From Butyrivibrio fibrisolvens (lineage in GTDB: Bacteria; Bacillota; Clostridia; Lachnospirales; Lachnospiraceae), in NCBI RefSeq assembly GCF_023206215.1, contig NZ_CP065800.1:3720001-3784000 (forward strand): DNA of 64,000 nt, in the 5' to 3' direction. A program made the translations under genes and the position numbers. Shown here in pieces: positions 45,914 to 54,993 of the stretch. Numbering within the stretch: the first letter of the stretch is position 1; each line of letters begins with the position of its first letter. The notes beneath the pieces are model-generated. The model was not told the DNA's origin. It saw only the letters and a list, made by a program, of their open reading frames with translations, and made no database searches.

Positions 45914-46153
45914 ATGAAAAAAGAACTGTTATTCAAATCTATTGTTGCTCAGTACTGTAAGATAAAACCCGAAGATATCAAGGATGATCTTAGATTCCGT
46001 GAAGATCTTGGGCTTAGCTCACTTGATTTTATGTCAATGCTTGGAGAGCTTGAAGATGAGTTTGACCTAAGTCTTGATGAAGACAAGGTCATCAATATCC
46101 GCACTATCCACGAAGCTCTCAATCTTATTAGTAACCCGGAGGTGGCAGGATGA
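45914..46153 (+). CDS. acyl/peptidyl carrier protein
   Basis: A 79-residue four-helix carrier protein. The phosphopantetheine site is the Ser in EDLGLSSLDFMSMLGELEDE. Helices end with NIRTIHEALNLIS. Its stop overlaps the AMP-ligase start (ATGA), so the two are co-translated, implying that the ligase loads this carrier. It is not next to fatty-acid synthesis genes. The mobile element lies just upstream, leaving a good AAGGAGG (45454-45460) stranded 450 bases away; the present site is GAAAGGA. Confidence 0.9.
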   Translation: MKKELLFKSIVAQYCKIKPEDIKDDLRFREDLGLSSLDFMSMLGELEDEFDLSLDEDKVINIRTIHEALNLISNPEVAG

Positions 46154-47742
46154 CACATACAATCAAAGATCTCTGGCAAAAAAGCGCCCAGTCTTATCCA
46201 GACCTTACTGCCATCAAATATCTGGATCATAAGAACATCTGTAGGGTATCATATAGAGAACTTGACGAAATGATAAGCATGATAGGAAGAGGGCTTTTAG
46301 TCAAAGATTATAGCTCTTCCCACATAGCTATAATAGGCGAATCATCATATATGTGGGTTGCTTCATATTTTGGAATCGTAACAGGAGGCAATATCGCAGT
46401 TCCTCTTGATGCATCCCTTCCTGAAGATGAGATCACAGATCTTATTAACAGAGCAGACTGCGAAGCCCTGTTTGTAAGTCCCAAGCTTGTTAATATCATA
46501 AAAGCATCTTCCGCTAACTGTCCAAAGCTACGGGATATATGGTATATGTCAGAATATACTCCGGAAGGCATTGCCGATGAATCCTTTAAGGTGGATAGTA
46601 TTTATAATCTTATGTCCCTTGGAACTCTCACATCATCTCTACCATCTCCCAGTGAAGACGACCTTGCAACTATAATCTTCACCTCAGGAACTACCGGTAA
46701 GAGTAAGGGAGTAATGTTAACACATAAGAACCTGTATGATAATGTTGTAAACGTAGACTATACTGCTGATCCCGGAGCAGTAGTTCTAAGTGTACTTCCC
46801 ATCCATCATGCATATTGCCTTGTAATGGACTGGATGAAAGGCTTTTCTTTAGGTGCATGCATATGCATCAATGATTCACTAATGCATATGGTCAGGAATA
46901 TGAGTATCTTTAATCCTGATATCATGCTGATGGTGCCCCTTATGATAGAATCTGTGTACAAGAAGATCGCAGCTGCGATAAACTTATCTGCTTCTACCAG
47001 CACGCATTCTTCTATAAATGCAGCTCTAACTACTAAGATATTTGGATCAAATCTTAAGATAATCTTTACTGGAGGTGCTCATCTTGATCCATACTATATT
47101 GATAGGTTCAATGAATTTGGTATTGATATATTCGAAGGCTATGGTATGTCAGAATGCTCTCCTGTTATCACAACCAATACATTGACAGATCATAAAAAAG
47201 GTTCTATCGGAAAGCCGCTTGCAAATGTGGAGCTGTCCTTTGAAGATGGTGAGATCCTTGTTAGAGGTACCAGTGTTATGAAAGGGTACTACAAGATGGA
47301 AGAAGAGACAGATAAGGCTCTTAAAGATGGCTGGATGCATACAGGCGACAAGGGATACCTTGACGATGACGGATACCTTTATATAAACGGAAGAGTCAAG
47401 AACCTTATCATATTATCAAACGGTGAAAATGTATCCCCGGAAGAGATTGAGAATAAGCTCTCACTAAATCCTTTAGTTCGTGAAGTGGTAGTAAGCGGAG
47501 AAAATAACGGCCTTACAGCATCCATATATCCTGACGAAGATGTAACCAAACAAAAAGGCCTGTCCAAAGATTCAGTTCAGGAATCTTTACAGGCCATAAT
47601 AGATAATTTTAACGCTGCGCAGCCATCCTACAGGCATATCACAAAGCTTATAATACGAGACGATCCTTTTGAAAAAAATGCTACAGGCAAGATCAAGCGC
47701 TTTGGTAATAGCCAGACAGGGTCATCCCAAAAGGCTGTATAG
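46150..47742 (+). CDS. AMP-dependent acyl ligase (fatty acyl-CoA/ACP ligase type)
   Basis: A 530-residue adenylate-forming enzyme. ATP motif IIFTSGTTGKSKGVMLTHKN; FEGYGMSECSPVITTNT; MHTGDKGYLDDDGYLYINGR; and the catalytic Lys in KNATGKIKRF near the C-terminus. Overall it is closer to long-chain fatty acid ligases than to amino-acid-activating NRPS A domains, so I expect it to load a fatty or other carboxylic acid onto the neighbouring carrier protein. Together with the condensation protein it forms a minimal three-protein assembly line. Confidence 0.85.
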   Translation: MTHTIKDLWQKSAQSYPDLTAIKYLDHKNICRVSYRELDEMISMIGRGLLVKDYSSSHIAIIGESSYMWVASYFGIVTGGNIAVPLDASLPEDEITDLINRADCEALFVSPKLVNIIKASSANCPKLRDIWYMSEYTPEGIADESFKVDSIYNLMSLGTLTSSLPSPSEDDLATIIFTSGTTGKSKGVMLTHKNLYDNVVNVDYTADPGAVVLSVLPIHHAYCLVMDWMKGFSLGACICINDSLMHMVRNMSIFNPDIMLMVPLMIESVYKKIAAAINLSASTSTHSSINAALTTKIFGSNLKIIFTGGAHLDPYYIDRFNEFGIDIFEGYGMSECSPVITTNTLTDHKKGSIGKPLANVELSFEDGEILVRGTSVMKGYYKMEEETDKALKDGWMHTGDKGYLDDDGYLYINGRVKNLIILSNGENVSPEEIENKLSLNPLVREVVVSGENNGLTASIYPDEDVTKQKGLSKDSVQESLQAIIDNFNAAQPSYRHITKLIIRDDPFEKNATGKIKRFGNSQTGSSQKAV

Positions 47743-47833
47743 ACTTCATAACTATCTCAGATTATTTCTTACGGCAGACATTGAATTATATATATGAATC
47801 TCAATTTATTTTTAAGAGTCTCGATGTATTGCA

Positions 47834-48409
47834 TCAATCCCACAGGTACGGAAGGACTCCCTTAAGGAAGGTCTGAGCCAGAATATCTGCAACATCTTCA
47901 GCGGGGGACTCAAAGTTCTCCGCTGTCCATTTATGAAGTATACCTATTGTAAAACCAATAGTTCCTGCAATAAGGAAGGTAAAATGCTCTCTGGACTTAG
48001 GGACAGCACCCCCTTCTTTGCCAGTACCTGATACATATCTATGGAACATAGTCATAGCTTTTTCCAAAAAGGAATTGCCCCTAGGGCTCTTAAAAAGTCC
48101 AGCAAGAAACAGATTGTCCCTTGTATAATTGCAGATAGCAAGGAAATATGACCTGCAAAGCTCATGATCATTTTGCGGATGAAAGGATTCCATAAGTCTG
48201 AAGATATCATCAATAGTCTTATCTTCTGCCGCGCTTATAAGCTTGGTGACATTCTCATAATGATTATAAAAAGTACTACGCACGATTCCTGACTTTTTGA
48301 CAACATCAGAGACCGAGATCTTATCATAGTCTTTTTCCTTTAATAGAAGAAAAAAAGAATCTATTATGGCTTCTTCTGCAGTGCTGTATCTAACGTCTTG
48401 TTCGTTCAA
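47834..48409 (-). CDS. TetR-family transcriptional regulator
   Basis: A 191-residue protein starting at TTG (48409) after AAGGGAG. The N-terminal helix-turn-helix is AEEAIIDSFFLLLKEKDYDK then VSDVVKKSGIVRSTFYNHYE. The C-terminal helical domain resembles TetR_C-type ligand-binding regions (NLFLAGLF, FTFLIAGTIGFTIGILHKW). It is convergent with the AMP-ligase gene and upstream of a broken MATE gene on its own strand. It may control either the assembly-line operon or the lost pump. Confidence 0.85.
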   Translation of the reverse strand: MNEQDVRYSTAEEAIIDSFFLLLKEKDYDKISVSDVVKKSGIVRSTFYNHYENVTKLISAAEDKTIDDIFRLMESFHPQNDHELCRSYFLAICNYTRDNLFLAGLFKSPRGNSFLEKAMTMFHRYVSGTGKEGGAVPKSREHFTFLIAGTIGFTIGILHKWTAENFESPAEDVADILAQTFLKGVLPYLWD

Positions 48410-48486
48410 GTCTTTTCTCCCTTGAGGCCTTTTATTATAGAACTATCTGCTACTTTAATATCCTTCCTATAGTTATACCATTTTTT

Positions 48487-49019
48487 TCACGTCTTGTTTA
48501 TCTTCTTGATCCATTTTCCGCTATGTAGTCTTACAATACAAACTATACATTTGATAAACTGATCTATCCTGAGCATTATATATACATAGAATCCCGGCCA
48601 CTTAAGTATAAGTCCGGTGATAGCTCCAAGTGGTATGCTGCAAACCCACAAAAAGATAATATCTGCGACCATGAGGAATTTGGTATCTCCGCCTCCTCGT
48701 AGCGTACCCTTGGTAAGAATACTATTAGCAGCCTGAACATGATATTGACAGACTTCTTCATGTTCTGCTTCTCTTTCATTCCAAAAAATCTGCTGACAAG
48801 TACACTTGCTCCCATACCAAGTCCCATGCACATGATCTGGAATATTGTAATGAAATTATTGGCAAGTGTAGCACCGCTCATAGGAGCTTCGCCAAGCTGA
48901 CCCAACATGATATTGTCAGCCATATTGACACCGACTGTGATCAGCTGCTGAAGCGCTATTGGAAGTGCAAACGCTACAAGTGTAGCATAGAATTTCTTAT
49001 CTCTTACAAAAATCTGCAT
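48487..49019 (-). pseudogene. MATE transporter remnant with large internal deletion
   Basis: The first ~120 residues (MQIFVRDKKFYATLVAFALP, MADNIMLGQLGEAPMSGATL, ASVLVSRFFGMKEKQNMKKS) are an intact MATE N-terminus with a good ribosome site. Around 48710 the frame then jumps to the C-terminal end (LTKGTLRGGGDTKFLMVADI ... RLHSGKWIKKINKT) in another frame. About 250 central residues are missing. It cannot encode a working pump. Confidence 0.85.
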
Positions 49020-49083
49020 TCTTATTTTTTCTCCCCCCATTAGCATTCGTTTATCTATTGTACAGGAAAATAATGCAAAAAAT

Positions 49084-49141
49084 AAGAGCATCTTTTTGAC
49101 ATTTCCATAGAAATCAAAAATTGATGCTCTTTTTTATATAT
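49084..49141. terminator. terminator downstream of the RlmD-type gene
   Basis: AAGAGCATC pairs with GATGCTCTT; the stem continues through TTTTTGA/TCAAAAA and ATTTC/GAAAT. T-runs lie on both sides. Confidence 0.65.
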
Positions 49142-49207
49142 CAAAATAATAAATTCAATAAAAACAATAAATACTACAGATAATTAAAGTTGGCTGTTCT
49201 GACTCAT

Positions 49208-50623
49208 TCATAGCTTCTTTTTTAGAAGCACGATCGTCTCTATCGATCTTGTATGGCAGAACATATCAACAGGTACACAATCCGTAACTATGTATCCGTT
49301 CTTTACAAAGATACCAAGATCTCTTGCAAGAGAATCAGGTCCGCAGGATATATATACTACCTTGGAAGGCCCAAGTACGAACAGAGAATTAAGGAATTCT
49401 TCTGTAGCACCGCTTCTTGGAGGATCCATAAATACTACATCTGCCTTGTCACCTGAATCAGCCATCTGCTGCATGAATCTTGTAGCATCGTTCTTATAAA
49501 AGGTGACATTATCTATGTCATTGTTCTTGGCATTCCATATAGCATCCCTTACAGCATCTCCATTGATCTCAACACTTGTAACATGCTTAACATGAGGACT
49601 TGCTATGATTCCGATAGTTCCAACGCCGCTATAGCAGTCGAGAGCTTCTTCACTGCCATCAAGATCAGCCAGTTCTATAGCTTTTGAATACATCTTCTCA
49701 GTCTGAACAGGATTGACCTGATAGAAAGACTTGGGAGATATTTTGAATTCCATACCGCAAACTGTATCTGTGATATAGCCCTTGCCGTAGAGAACTTTCT
49801 CCTTATCACCAAGTATCATACTTGTATGCTTGTCATTAACATTGAGTACGATAGTTGTGATCTCAGGATGAGCCTTTAAAAGTGCCTTAACAAAATTATT
49901 CTTGGATGGAAGGATAGGACTAGTAAGAACCAGGATCACCATGATCTGACCACTATTTTTTCCAACTCTTATAAGAACGTGTCTTAAAAGTCCCTGTCCA
50001 TAATCTTCATCATATGTTTTGATCTTAAAGGAACGGAGCATCCCTCTTATAGTAGCTATGATCTCATCAGCTTTCTTATCTTCTAAGAGGCAGGACTCTA
50101 CAGGTACTACTTTATGAGATCCTTCCTGATAGATTCCTGAAAGAGGATTGCCCTTTCTGTCATGAGTAAAGACAGCATGAACCTTGCATCTGTAATGGTC
50201 AGGATCATCCATACCGATAAATTCACCTACAGTGCAGTACCTGGAAAGAAGCTCTTCGAGCCTTTCATGCTTAACCTTAAGCTGATTACGGTATGGCATA
50301 TCAATAAACTGACATCCGCCGCACTTCTTCGATACAGGGCATCTGCTCTTAGAACTTGTTACAGATGTATTATCTGATCTTGTGGATTTCTTTTCAGACC
50401 TTACTACAGTCTTTTTAGCTTCCTTGCTGCCTTTTAAAGACTTTGCAAAAGGCTCCTTTGTTTTCTTTTCGCCTTTTTCAGTCTTTGTTATGGATTTCTT
50501 TGATCCCTGTACACCTTTGCCAGCCTTTGAGGCGGGCATTTTGGATCCTCTGCCATTTTTTGGGGCTTTGGCACTATTTTGGGCCAAATTTGCACTACCC
50601 TTAACAGAATCTTTACTCTTCAT
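49208..50623 (-). CDS. 23S rRNA (uracil-C5) methyltransferase, RlmD/RlmCD type, with Lys-rich N-terminal extension
   Basis: SAM-dependent m5U methyltransferase. It has 471 residues. Residues ~1-95 are a basic Lys/Ser/Gly-rich tail with KGSK-type repeats, not part of the usual enzyme. A Fe-S motif follows (CPVSKKCGGCQF with a distant Cys). The catalytic domain has SPKSFYQVNPVQTEKMY, LDCYSGVGTIG, VFMDPPRSGA and VYISCGPDSLARDL with the nucleophile Cys. Whether it modifies U1939, U747 or both cannot be told. Its start overlaps the 115-residue upstream gene by 11 bases. Confidence 0.9.
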   Translation of the reverse strand: MKSKDSVKGSANLAQNSAKAPKNGRGSKMPASKAGKGVQGSKKSITKTEKGEKKTKEPFAKSLKGSKEAKKTVVRSEKKSTRSDNTSVTSSKSRCPVSKKCGGCQFIDMPYRNQLKVKHERLEELLSRYCTVGEFIGMDDPDHYRCKVHAVFTHDRKGNPLSGIYQEGSHKVVPVESCLLEDKKADEIIATIRGMLRSFKIKTYDEDYGQGLLRHVLIRVGKNSGQIMVILVLTSPILPSKNNFVKALLKAHPEITTIVLNVNDKHTSMILGDKEKVLYGKGYITDTVCGMEFKISPKSFYQVNPVQTEKMYSKAIELADLDGSEEALDCYSGVGTIGIIASPHVKHVTSVEINGDAVRDAIWNAKNNDIDNVTFYKNDATRFMQQMADSGDKADVVFMDPPRSGATEEFLNSLFVLGPSKVVYISCGPDSLARDLGIFVKNGYIVTDCVPVDMFCHTRSIETIVLLKKKL

Positions 50624-50960
50624 CTAAATCCTCTGCTTCATCCATGAGAGCACGTTTTGTAACTGCTCGTCTTTCTGTATCACCTGTAATATCCTTGAAC
50701 TTAAGTCCCTGAATATTCTTAACAAGGCCATATGCCTTTTCAACTTCGCTTCTGTTGATCTTAACGAAACAGTTGATGCGGTCACTTCCTTTTCTTGAAA
50801 AAAGTCTCTGCCACAGTGACTGCTTCTGCCAATCGATATAATAAGAAATCCTGTTTTTCAAAAAGATTCTCTCAAGTTCTTTCTTATCTCTCTGAGAGAA
50901 AATATTGCAAAATAAAACTTCATTGTCAAAGTTCTGAGATTCAGTGATTATACTTGACAT
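50613..50960 (-). CDS. small cytosolic protein of unknown function
   Basis: I do not recognise it with confidence. It has 115 residues and AAGGAG ahead of ATG. It reads like a compact alpha/beta protein (EVLFCNIFSQRDKKELERIF, RISYYIDWQ) with a charged end, faintly like small DUF2007-type proteins. It is translationally coupled to the following methyltransferase gene, suggesting a shared role in RNA metabolism, which is inference only. Confidence 0.6.
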   Translation of the reverse strand: MSSIITESQNFDNEVLFCNIFSQRDKKELERIFLKNRISYYIDWQKQSLWQRLFSRKGSDRINCFVKINRSEVEKAYGLVKNIQGLKFKDITGDTERRAVTKRALMDEAEDLDEE

Positions 50961-51104
50961 GCTGTCTTCTCCTTAAAATAAATTAGTATATGTCCATCTT
51001 TGATTACAAGTTTGAAAAATACATTTTTCAAGCACGACTTAAATACCACAAGGGTGTATTGTACAAGGAAAACGTATTATTTCCAATATGCATTTTCCCG
51101 AAAA

Positions 51105-52439
51105 TTACATAGCATCATACGTATATCTTACACGAAGTATACGTCTTACTGACTCATTAAGTCTATCCTCTGTAATGATACCTGTATTTACAGCTTCAAT
51201 GATTCCGTTATAAGCTGCCTGAAAGTCTTCTGGCATGAAGATCATATCCGCACCTGCAATTATAGCAGCAACAGCAGCCTGATCAGAAGTATATGCGTCG
51301 GTGATAGCAGGGACGTTCATGGCATCTGTGATGACTATGCCATCATATCCAAGATTTCCTCTTAAAGTATCGGTAATTGCACTTCCTGAAAGGCTACAGG
51401 GTATTCCCTCACCTGAAATAGAAGGACATGCTATATTGCTGACCATGATCGCATCAACACCTGCATCTATAGCACATTCGAACGGTACAAAAGTTCCGGC
51501 CTGAAGCTCTTCTATTGACAGATCACATGTTTCAAGTCCTGATGCCGGATCTGATACTGCTACAGGGAAAGAAGATGCGCATGCGCTTACACCTGTTGTT
51601 TCTAATGAAGATATATATGCAGAAGCCATCTGAGCTGTCAGATTGGCGTCCGTTCCAAATAAATTCTCTGCATCCGAAAGTTTAAGATTCGGAGCAAGAT
51701 TCATGTTAAAGCCGTAGTTGATAAGGTAGGATCCAAGAGCGCCGGCGTTTTGGGCTGCATCATCACTGCCTTCAAGAAGTGATGGAGCTTTGGTTCCGGT
51801 AATTCCAAGACTTGTAGCAGCTACACTTTTTGAGCCTCCTTCTTCCGATACAGCAAGAAGTAAAGGATATCTGCTCATCTGCGAAGTTGTAGCAAGCATT
51901 TCTTTGATCTGATCATCGCTCTTTATATTATTAGACGAATATACAATTCCGCCTACAGTATACTGTTCAAGTGCAGCCTGAGTGCTTGAGCCTGCTTTGA
52001 CAGCGCTATCAACACCCGTAAGCTGCTCAGGTGTTATAAAAAAGATATATGCAGCCTTCTCTTCAAGGGTCATATTAAGAAGAGTGGCATCTATTCTGTT
52101 ATTAACTATTTCATCCGCTTCAGAAGCCAGCGGAACTTCCTCATCATCAGGTGTGATAATAGCTATCTCTGTATTCTCAGAGCTTTCTGAAGCTGCGATC
52201 CGGGCATCTTTTTGTGTTTGATGATCTATCACAGCTGCTGATACCTTCTTGATCCCCCATACAAGCCCTGTTATAGATACTGTAATCAGTACAAGTACTA
52301 TTAAATATGCAAACATTTGGGATCTTAGGCGGCGCCTGCGGCGATTTTCTCTTTTTTGCTGCTTAGATTTTTCCTGAACATTACCCTGTTCTAAATCCTG
52401 AGCCGTTTCAACTACTGCATTATTATTTTCTTCCCTCAT
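51105..52439 (-). CDS. membrane-anchored glycoside hydrolase family 3-like protein with degenerate active-site loop
   Basis: A 444-residue protein. A basic cytosolic N-terminus and one TM helix (~43-65, FAYLIVLVLITVSITGLVWG) precede a GH3 (NagZ-like) barrel: NMTLEEKAAYIFFITPEQL, LLLAVSEEGG, YGFNMNLAPN and YDGIVITDAMNVPAI with the nucleophile-position Asp. The NagZ loop KHFPGHGxxxxDSH is replaced by CASSFPVAVSDPAS, losing the Lys-His pair and the general-acid His. It may be a non-catalytic wall-binding or sensing protein, or have a changed specificity. Confidence 0.8.
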   Translation of the reverse strand: MREENNNAVVETAQDLEQGNVQEKSKQQKRENRRRRRLRSQMFAYLIVLVLITVSITGLVWGIKKVSAAVIDHQTQKDARIAASESSENTEIAIITPDDEEVPLASEADEIVNNRIDATLLNMTLEEKAAYIFFITPEQLTGVDSAVKAGSSTQAALEQYTVGGIVYSSNNIKSDDQIKEMLATTSQMSRYPLLLAVSEEGGSKSVAATSLGITGTKAPSLLEGSDDAAQNAGALGSYLINYGFNMNLAPNLKLSDAENLFGTDANLTAQMASAYISSLETTGVSACASSFPVAVSDPASGLETCDLSIEELQAGTFVPFECAIDAGVDAIMVSNIACPSISGEGIPCSLSGSAITDTLRGNLGYDGIVITDAMNVPAITDAYTSDQAAVAAIIAGADMIFMPEDFQAAYNGIIEAVNTGIITEDRLNESVRRILRVRYTYDAM

Positions 52440-52532
52440 ATCTTTTTTCCCTCCCTAACCGAAATAAGAACAAGATGAAACGAATAAAAATAGTAATGAC
52501 AATACTTAAAATCATTTTAACACAAAAAGCAC

Positions 52533-52922
52533 AAAAAAAGAACGGCGACCTTTTCTCTTCAAGCCACCGTTCTTCATTCTGTTGAAATTTTTTTACTAAT
52601 TATTACTCTGTTAATAAATATCTGCGTTGGATCTTCACATCCCAATGGACTGTACCTCCGATTTCTCAACCTGCTCTTTCCATTCACTTTTGCTTTTAAA
52701 AGCTGTGGTGGTCAAGATGTAGATATTGATCGTCGCCACTAATCATGTACTAAAGCCGTTGTAATAATATAACACTGTTTCTTAATCGTAAATCTAAATT
52801 AAGTAGTCTGGTGGTCCGTACCTTCCTTTCCAGCAGTTATAGTAAATTACTTATGTCTTTGGAGTATACCTGCCTTTCTTTCGGTCCCCCGAAGTATTTT
52901 CTTCACTTAATTCGTTTGGATT
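52533..52922 (-). ncRNA. unannotated ~390-nt structured RNA with own promoter and terminator
   Basis: Bounded by a consensus promoter (52929-52957) and a strong intrinsic terminator (52538-52574). No coding frame of note is present. Internal pairings include long-range AATTAAGT (52905-52912) with ACTTAATT (52797-52804), a GTGG..CCAC stem with inner TCAA/TTGA, a GCTTTTAAAAGC hairpin and TTGGGAT/ATCCAA. I see none of the landmark motifs of RNase P RNA, tmRNA, SRP RNA or T-boxes, and I do not recognise it as 6S RNA. The remaining AT-rich sequence to 53180 holds no gene, but has an 11-bp inverted repeat ATTTGAGTTAT (52962-52972 and 53062-53072). Confidence 0.65.
52538..52574 (-). terminator. terminator of the ~390-nt RNA
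   Basis: AAGAACGGTGGC pairs over 12 positions with GTCGCCGTTCTT (two G-U pairs) and is followed by seven U, a near-ideal intrinsic terminator. Confidence 0.88.
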
Positions 52923-52928
52923 GATTAT

Positions 52929-52957
52929 AGTATACTAAAGCTATTTTGATTTGTCAA
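52929..52957 (-). promoter_or_regulatory. promoter of the ~390-nt RNA
   Basis: TTGACA (52952-52957), 17-nt spacer, TATACT (52929-52934) on the minus strand; close to the vegetative consensus. Confidence 0.8.
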
Positions 52958-53179
52958 GTCAATTTGAGTTATTTTTATTTATATTCTGTTATTGAATTGA
53001 TTAATTGTACTAATATCTGCTATTTGTTTATATATTTTATTATTTTCTGAAAATTATAAACATAACTCAAATCTTCCGTTCCTATTACATTTATACCATT
53101 TAGAGCTTTTTGATAACCTAATATCTATGGAAAATATAGGACACTACAACTCATATGATCTCAAAAGTTACATAAAAAG

Positions 53180-53218
53180 AGCCATAGCATAAGATTAAGA
53201 TAACCAAATGCCATGGCT
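53180..53218 (-). terminator. glyA terminator
   Basis: AGCCATGGCA pairs with TGCTATGGCT (one G-U) and is followed on the minus strand by CTTTTTAT, ~180 bases past the glyA stop. Confidence 0.65.
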
Positions 53219-53297
53219 TTAATTGTCTTATTTATATGACAATTTATTATTTTGTACTTAGATCATATTCCTGAATCTGTTAAAGTAATAAGATTTA

Positions 53298-53397
53298 GGG
53301 CATGCTTACCAGACCTGAAAAAACTCTGATTCAGGATAAGCTCCCCGGATCTGAAATACATATTTAAGAATAAGCTTACAGGATCTTATAAAAAGGA
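53298..53397 (-). repeat. degenerate ~35-bp tandem repeats in the glyA 3' region
   Basis: Three diverged copies of a GCTTAC-CAGATCTGAAA-like unit begin near 53304, 53340 and 53374. They lie between the glyA stop and its terminator. No larger structure is certain. Confidence 0.45.
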
Positions 53398-54636
53398 TCA
53401 GATAAGTGGATATTTGTCTGTAAGAGACTTAACTACCTCTTTTGCTTCTTCGATTCCGGCTTCCTTCTTCTTGATAACTGTAGCAATAGCTTCGGCGATC
53501 TTGTCCATATCCTCTGTATTCATGCCTCTTGTAGTAACAGCAGGTGTACCAAGACGGATACCACTTGTTACAAAAGGAGACTGTTTTTCATTAGGTATTG
53601 TGTTCTTATTGGCAGTAATATGAGCTTCGTCAAGCCATGCCTCAACTTCCTTACCTGTAAGGTCATAGTTAGTAAGATCCACGAGCATAAGGTGATTGTC
53701 AGTGCCGCCTGAAACGATCTGTATGTCTCTTTTCATAAGACCTTCTGAAAGAGCCTTGGCGTTGTCGATAACTCCCTGCTGATATACCTTGAATGAAGGA
53801 TCAAGTGCTTCCTTGAAGCAGATAGCTTTGGCAGCGATAACATGTTCAAGAGGGCCGCCCTGAATTCCCGGGAATACAGCCTTATTGAACTTAAACTTGT
53901 CCTGGGCAGCCTGATTCCACATGATCATACCGCCTCTTGGTCCTCTAAGTGTCTTGTGAGTTGTAGTAGTTACAACATCTGCATATGGGAATGGACTTGG
54001 ATGAAGCCCTGCTGCAACAAGACCTGCGATATGAGCTATATCTACCATAAGGATAGCTCCGCATGCATCTGCTGCCTCTCTGAACTTTTTAAAATCAATT
54101 GTTCTGCAATATGCAGAAGCTCCTGCTATTATAAGTTTTGGTTTATTCTCAATGGCGAGTCTCTTCATCTCGTCATAATCAAGAAATCCGTTTTCATCTA
54201 CACCATAAGGAATTACCTTAAAGTATGTACCGGAGATATTGGCCGGGCTTCCGTGAGAAAGATGACCGCCCTGATTAAGGTTCATACCCATAATAGTATC
54301 ACCTGGCTCAAGAAGTGCGAACTGCACTGCAAGATTGGCCTGAGCGCCTGAATGGGGCTGTACATTTACATAATCACAATGAAAAAGCTCTTTGGCACGC
54401 TCTCTGGCAAGATTCTCAACACGGTCTACAACATAGCATCCGCCATAGTATCTTTTACCCGGAAGGCCTTCTGCATATTTGTTGGTAAGAGGGCTTCCCA
54501 TTGCTGCCATTACAGCCTTACTGGTCCAGTTCTCAGAAGCGATCAGCTCTATGTGATCATTCTGACGCTGCATTTCATCCTCAATTGCCTGAGCGATTTC
54601 GGGATCAACTTTTTTGACTTCATCCAATGAATACAT
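53398..54636 (-). CDS. glyA: serine hydroxymethyltransferase
   Basis: PLP enzyme interconverting serine and glycine and supplying methylene-THF. It has 412 residues. [55 protein letters not shown], and the PLP Lys in [18 protein letters not shown] are all canonical. The 357-base upstream gap (54637-54993) holds divergent promoters: an extended -10 TGC-TATGAT for glyA near 54705, an ATTACA/TGTAAT repeat near 54775, and a GATCTTAAAAGATC palindrome before the lipid-kinase gene. I see no glycine or THF riboswitch. Confidence 0.97.
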   Translation of the reverse strand: MYSLDEVKKVDPEIAQAIEDEMQRQNDHIELIASENWTSKAVMAAMGSPLTNKYAEGLPGKRYYGGCYVVDRVENLARERAKELFHCDYVNVQPHSGAQANLAVQFALLEPGDTIMGMNLNQGGHLSHGSPANISGTYFKVIPYGVDENGFLDYDEMKRLAIENKPKLIIAGASAYCRTIDFKKFREAADACGAILMVDIAHIAGLVAAGLHPSPFPYADVVTTTTHKTLRGPRGGMIMWNQAAQDKFKFNKAVFPGIQGGPLEHVIAAKAICFKEALDPSFKVYQQGVIDNAKALSEGLMKRDIQIVSGGTDNHLMLVDLTNYDLTGKEVEAWLDEAHITANKNTIPNEKQSPFVTSGIRLGTPAVTTRGMNTEDMDKIAEAIATVIKKKEAGIEEAKEVVKSLTDKYPLI

Positions 54637-54993
54637 TTTCTCTCTCCTGACATATCTACCGACTTATACGGTTTTCTACTGTTTTAAGCATCACTTGGCA
54701 TATCATAGCATATAGATACATCAATTTCTATATGACAAAAGTAATTTTTTGACCAAATATTCAAACAAATTACATTAATTTTGTAATGGGTTATAGGTGT
54801 CAAAATTATATGACGTATTTAACAACATTTTTTATATATTCATTTTTGCAGGATTAGAGAATATACTATCATTGTCTGTGTTTTTACTATAAAAAAAGCA
54901 AAATCATAGATAACCACTTAGGATGATCTTAAAAGATCTCCGGACTATAATATAGTTATTATGTGCGTCTAATGCACTTCTAGGAGGAGTTGT

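Noticed and set aside
54637..54993. Riboswitch upstream of glyA
   Set aside because: No glycine or tetrahydrofolate riboswitch core is visible; only divergent promoter-like elements and short palindromes.
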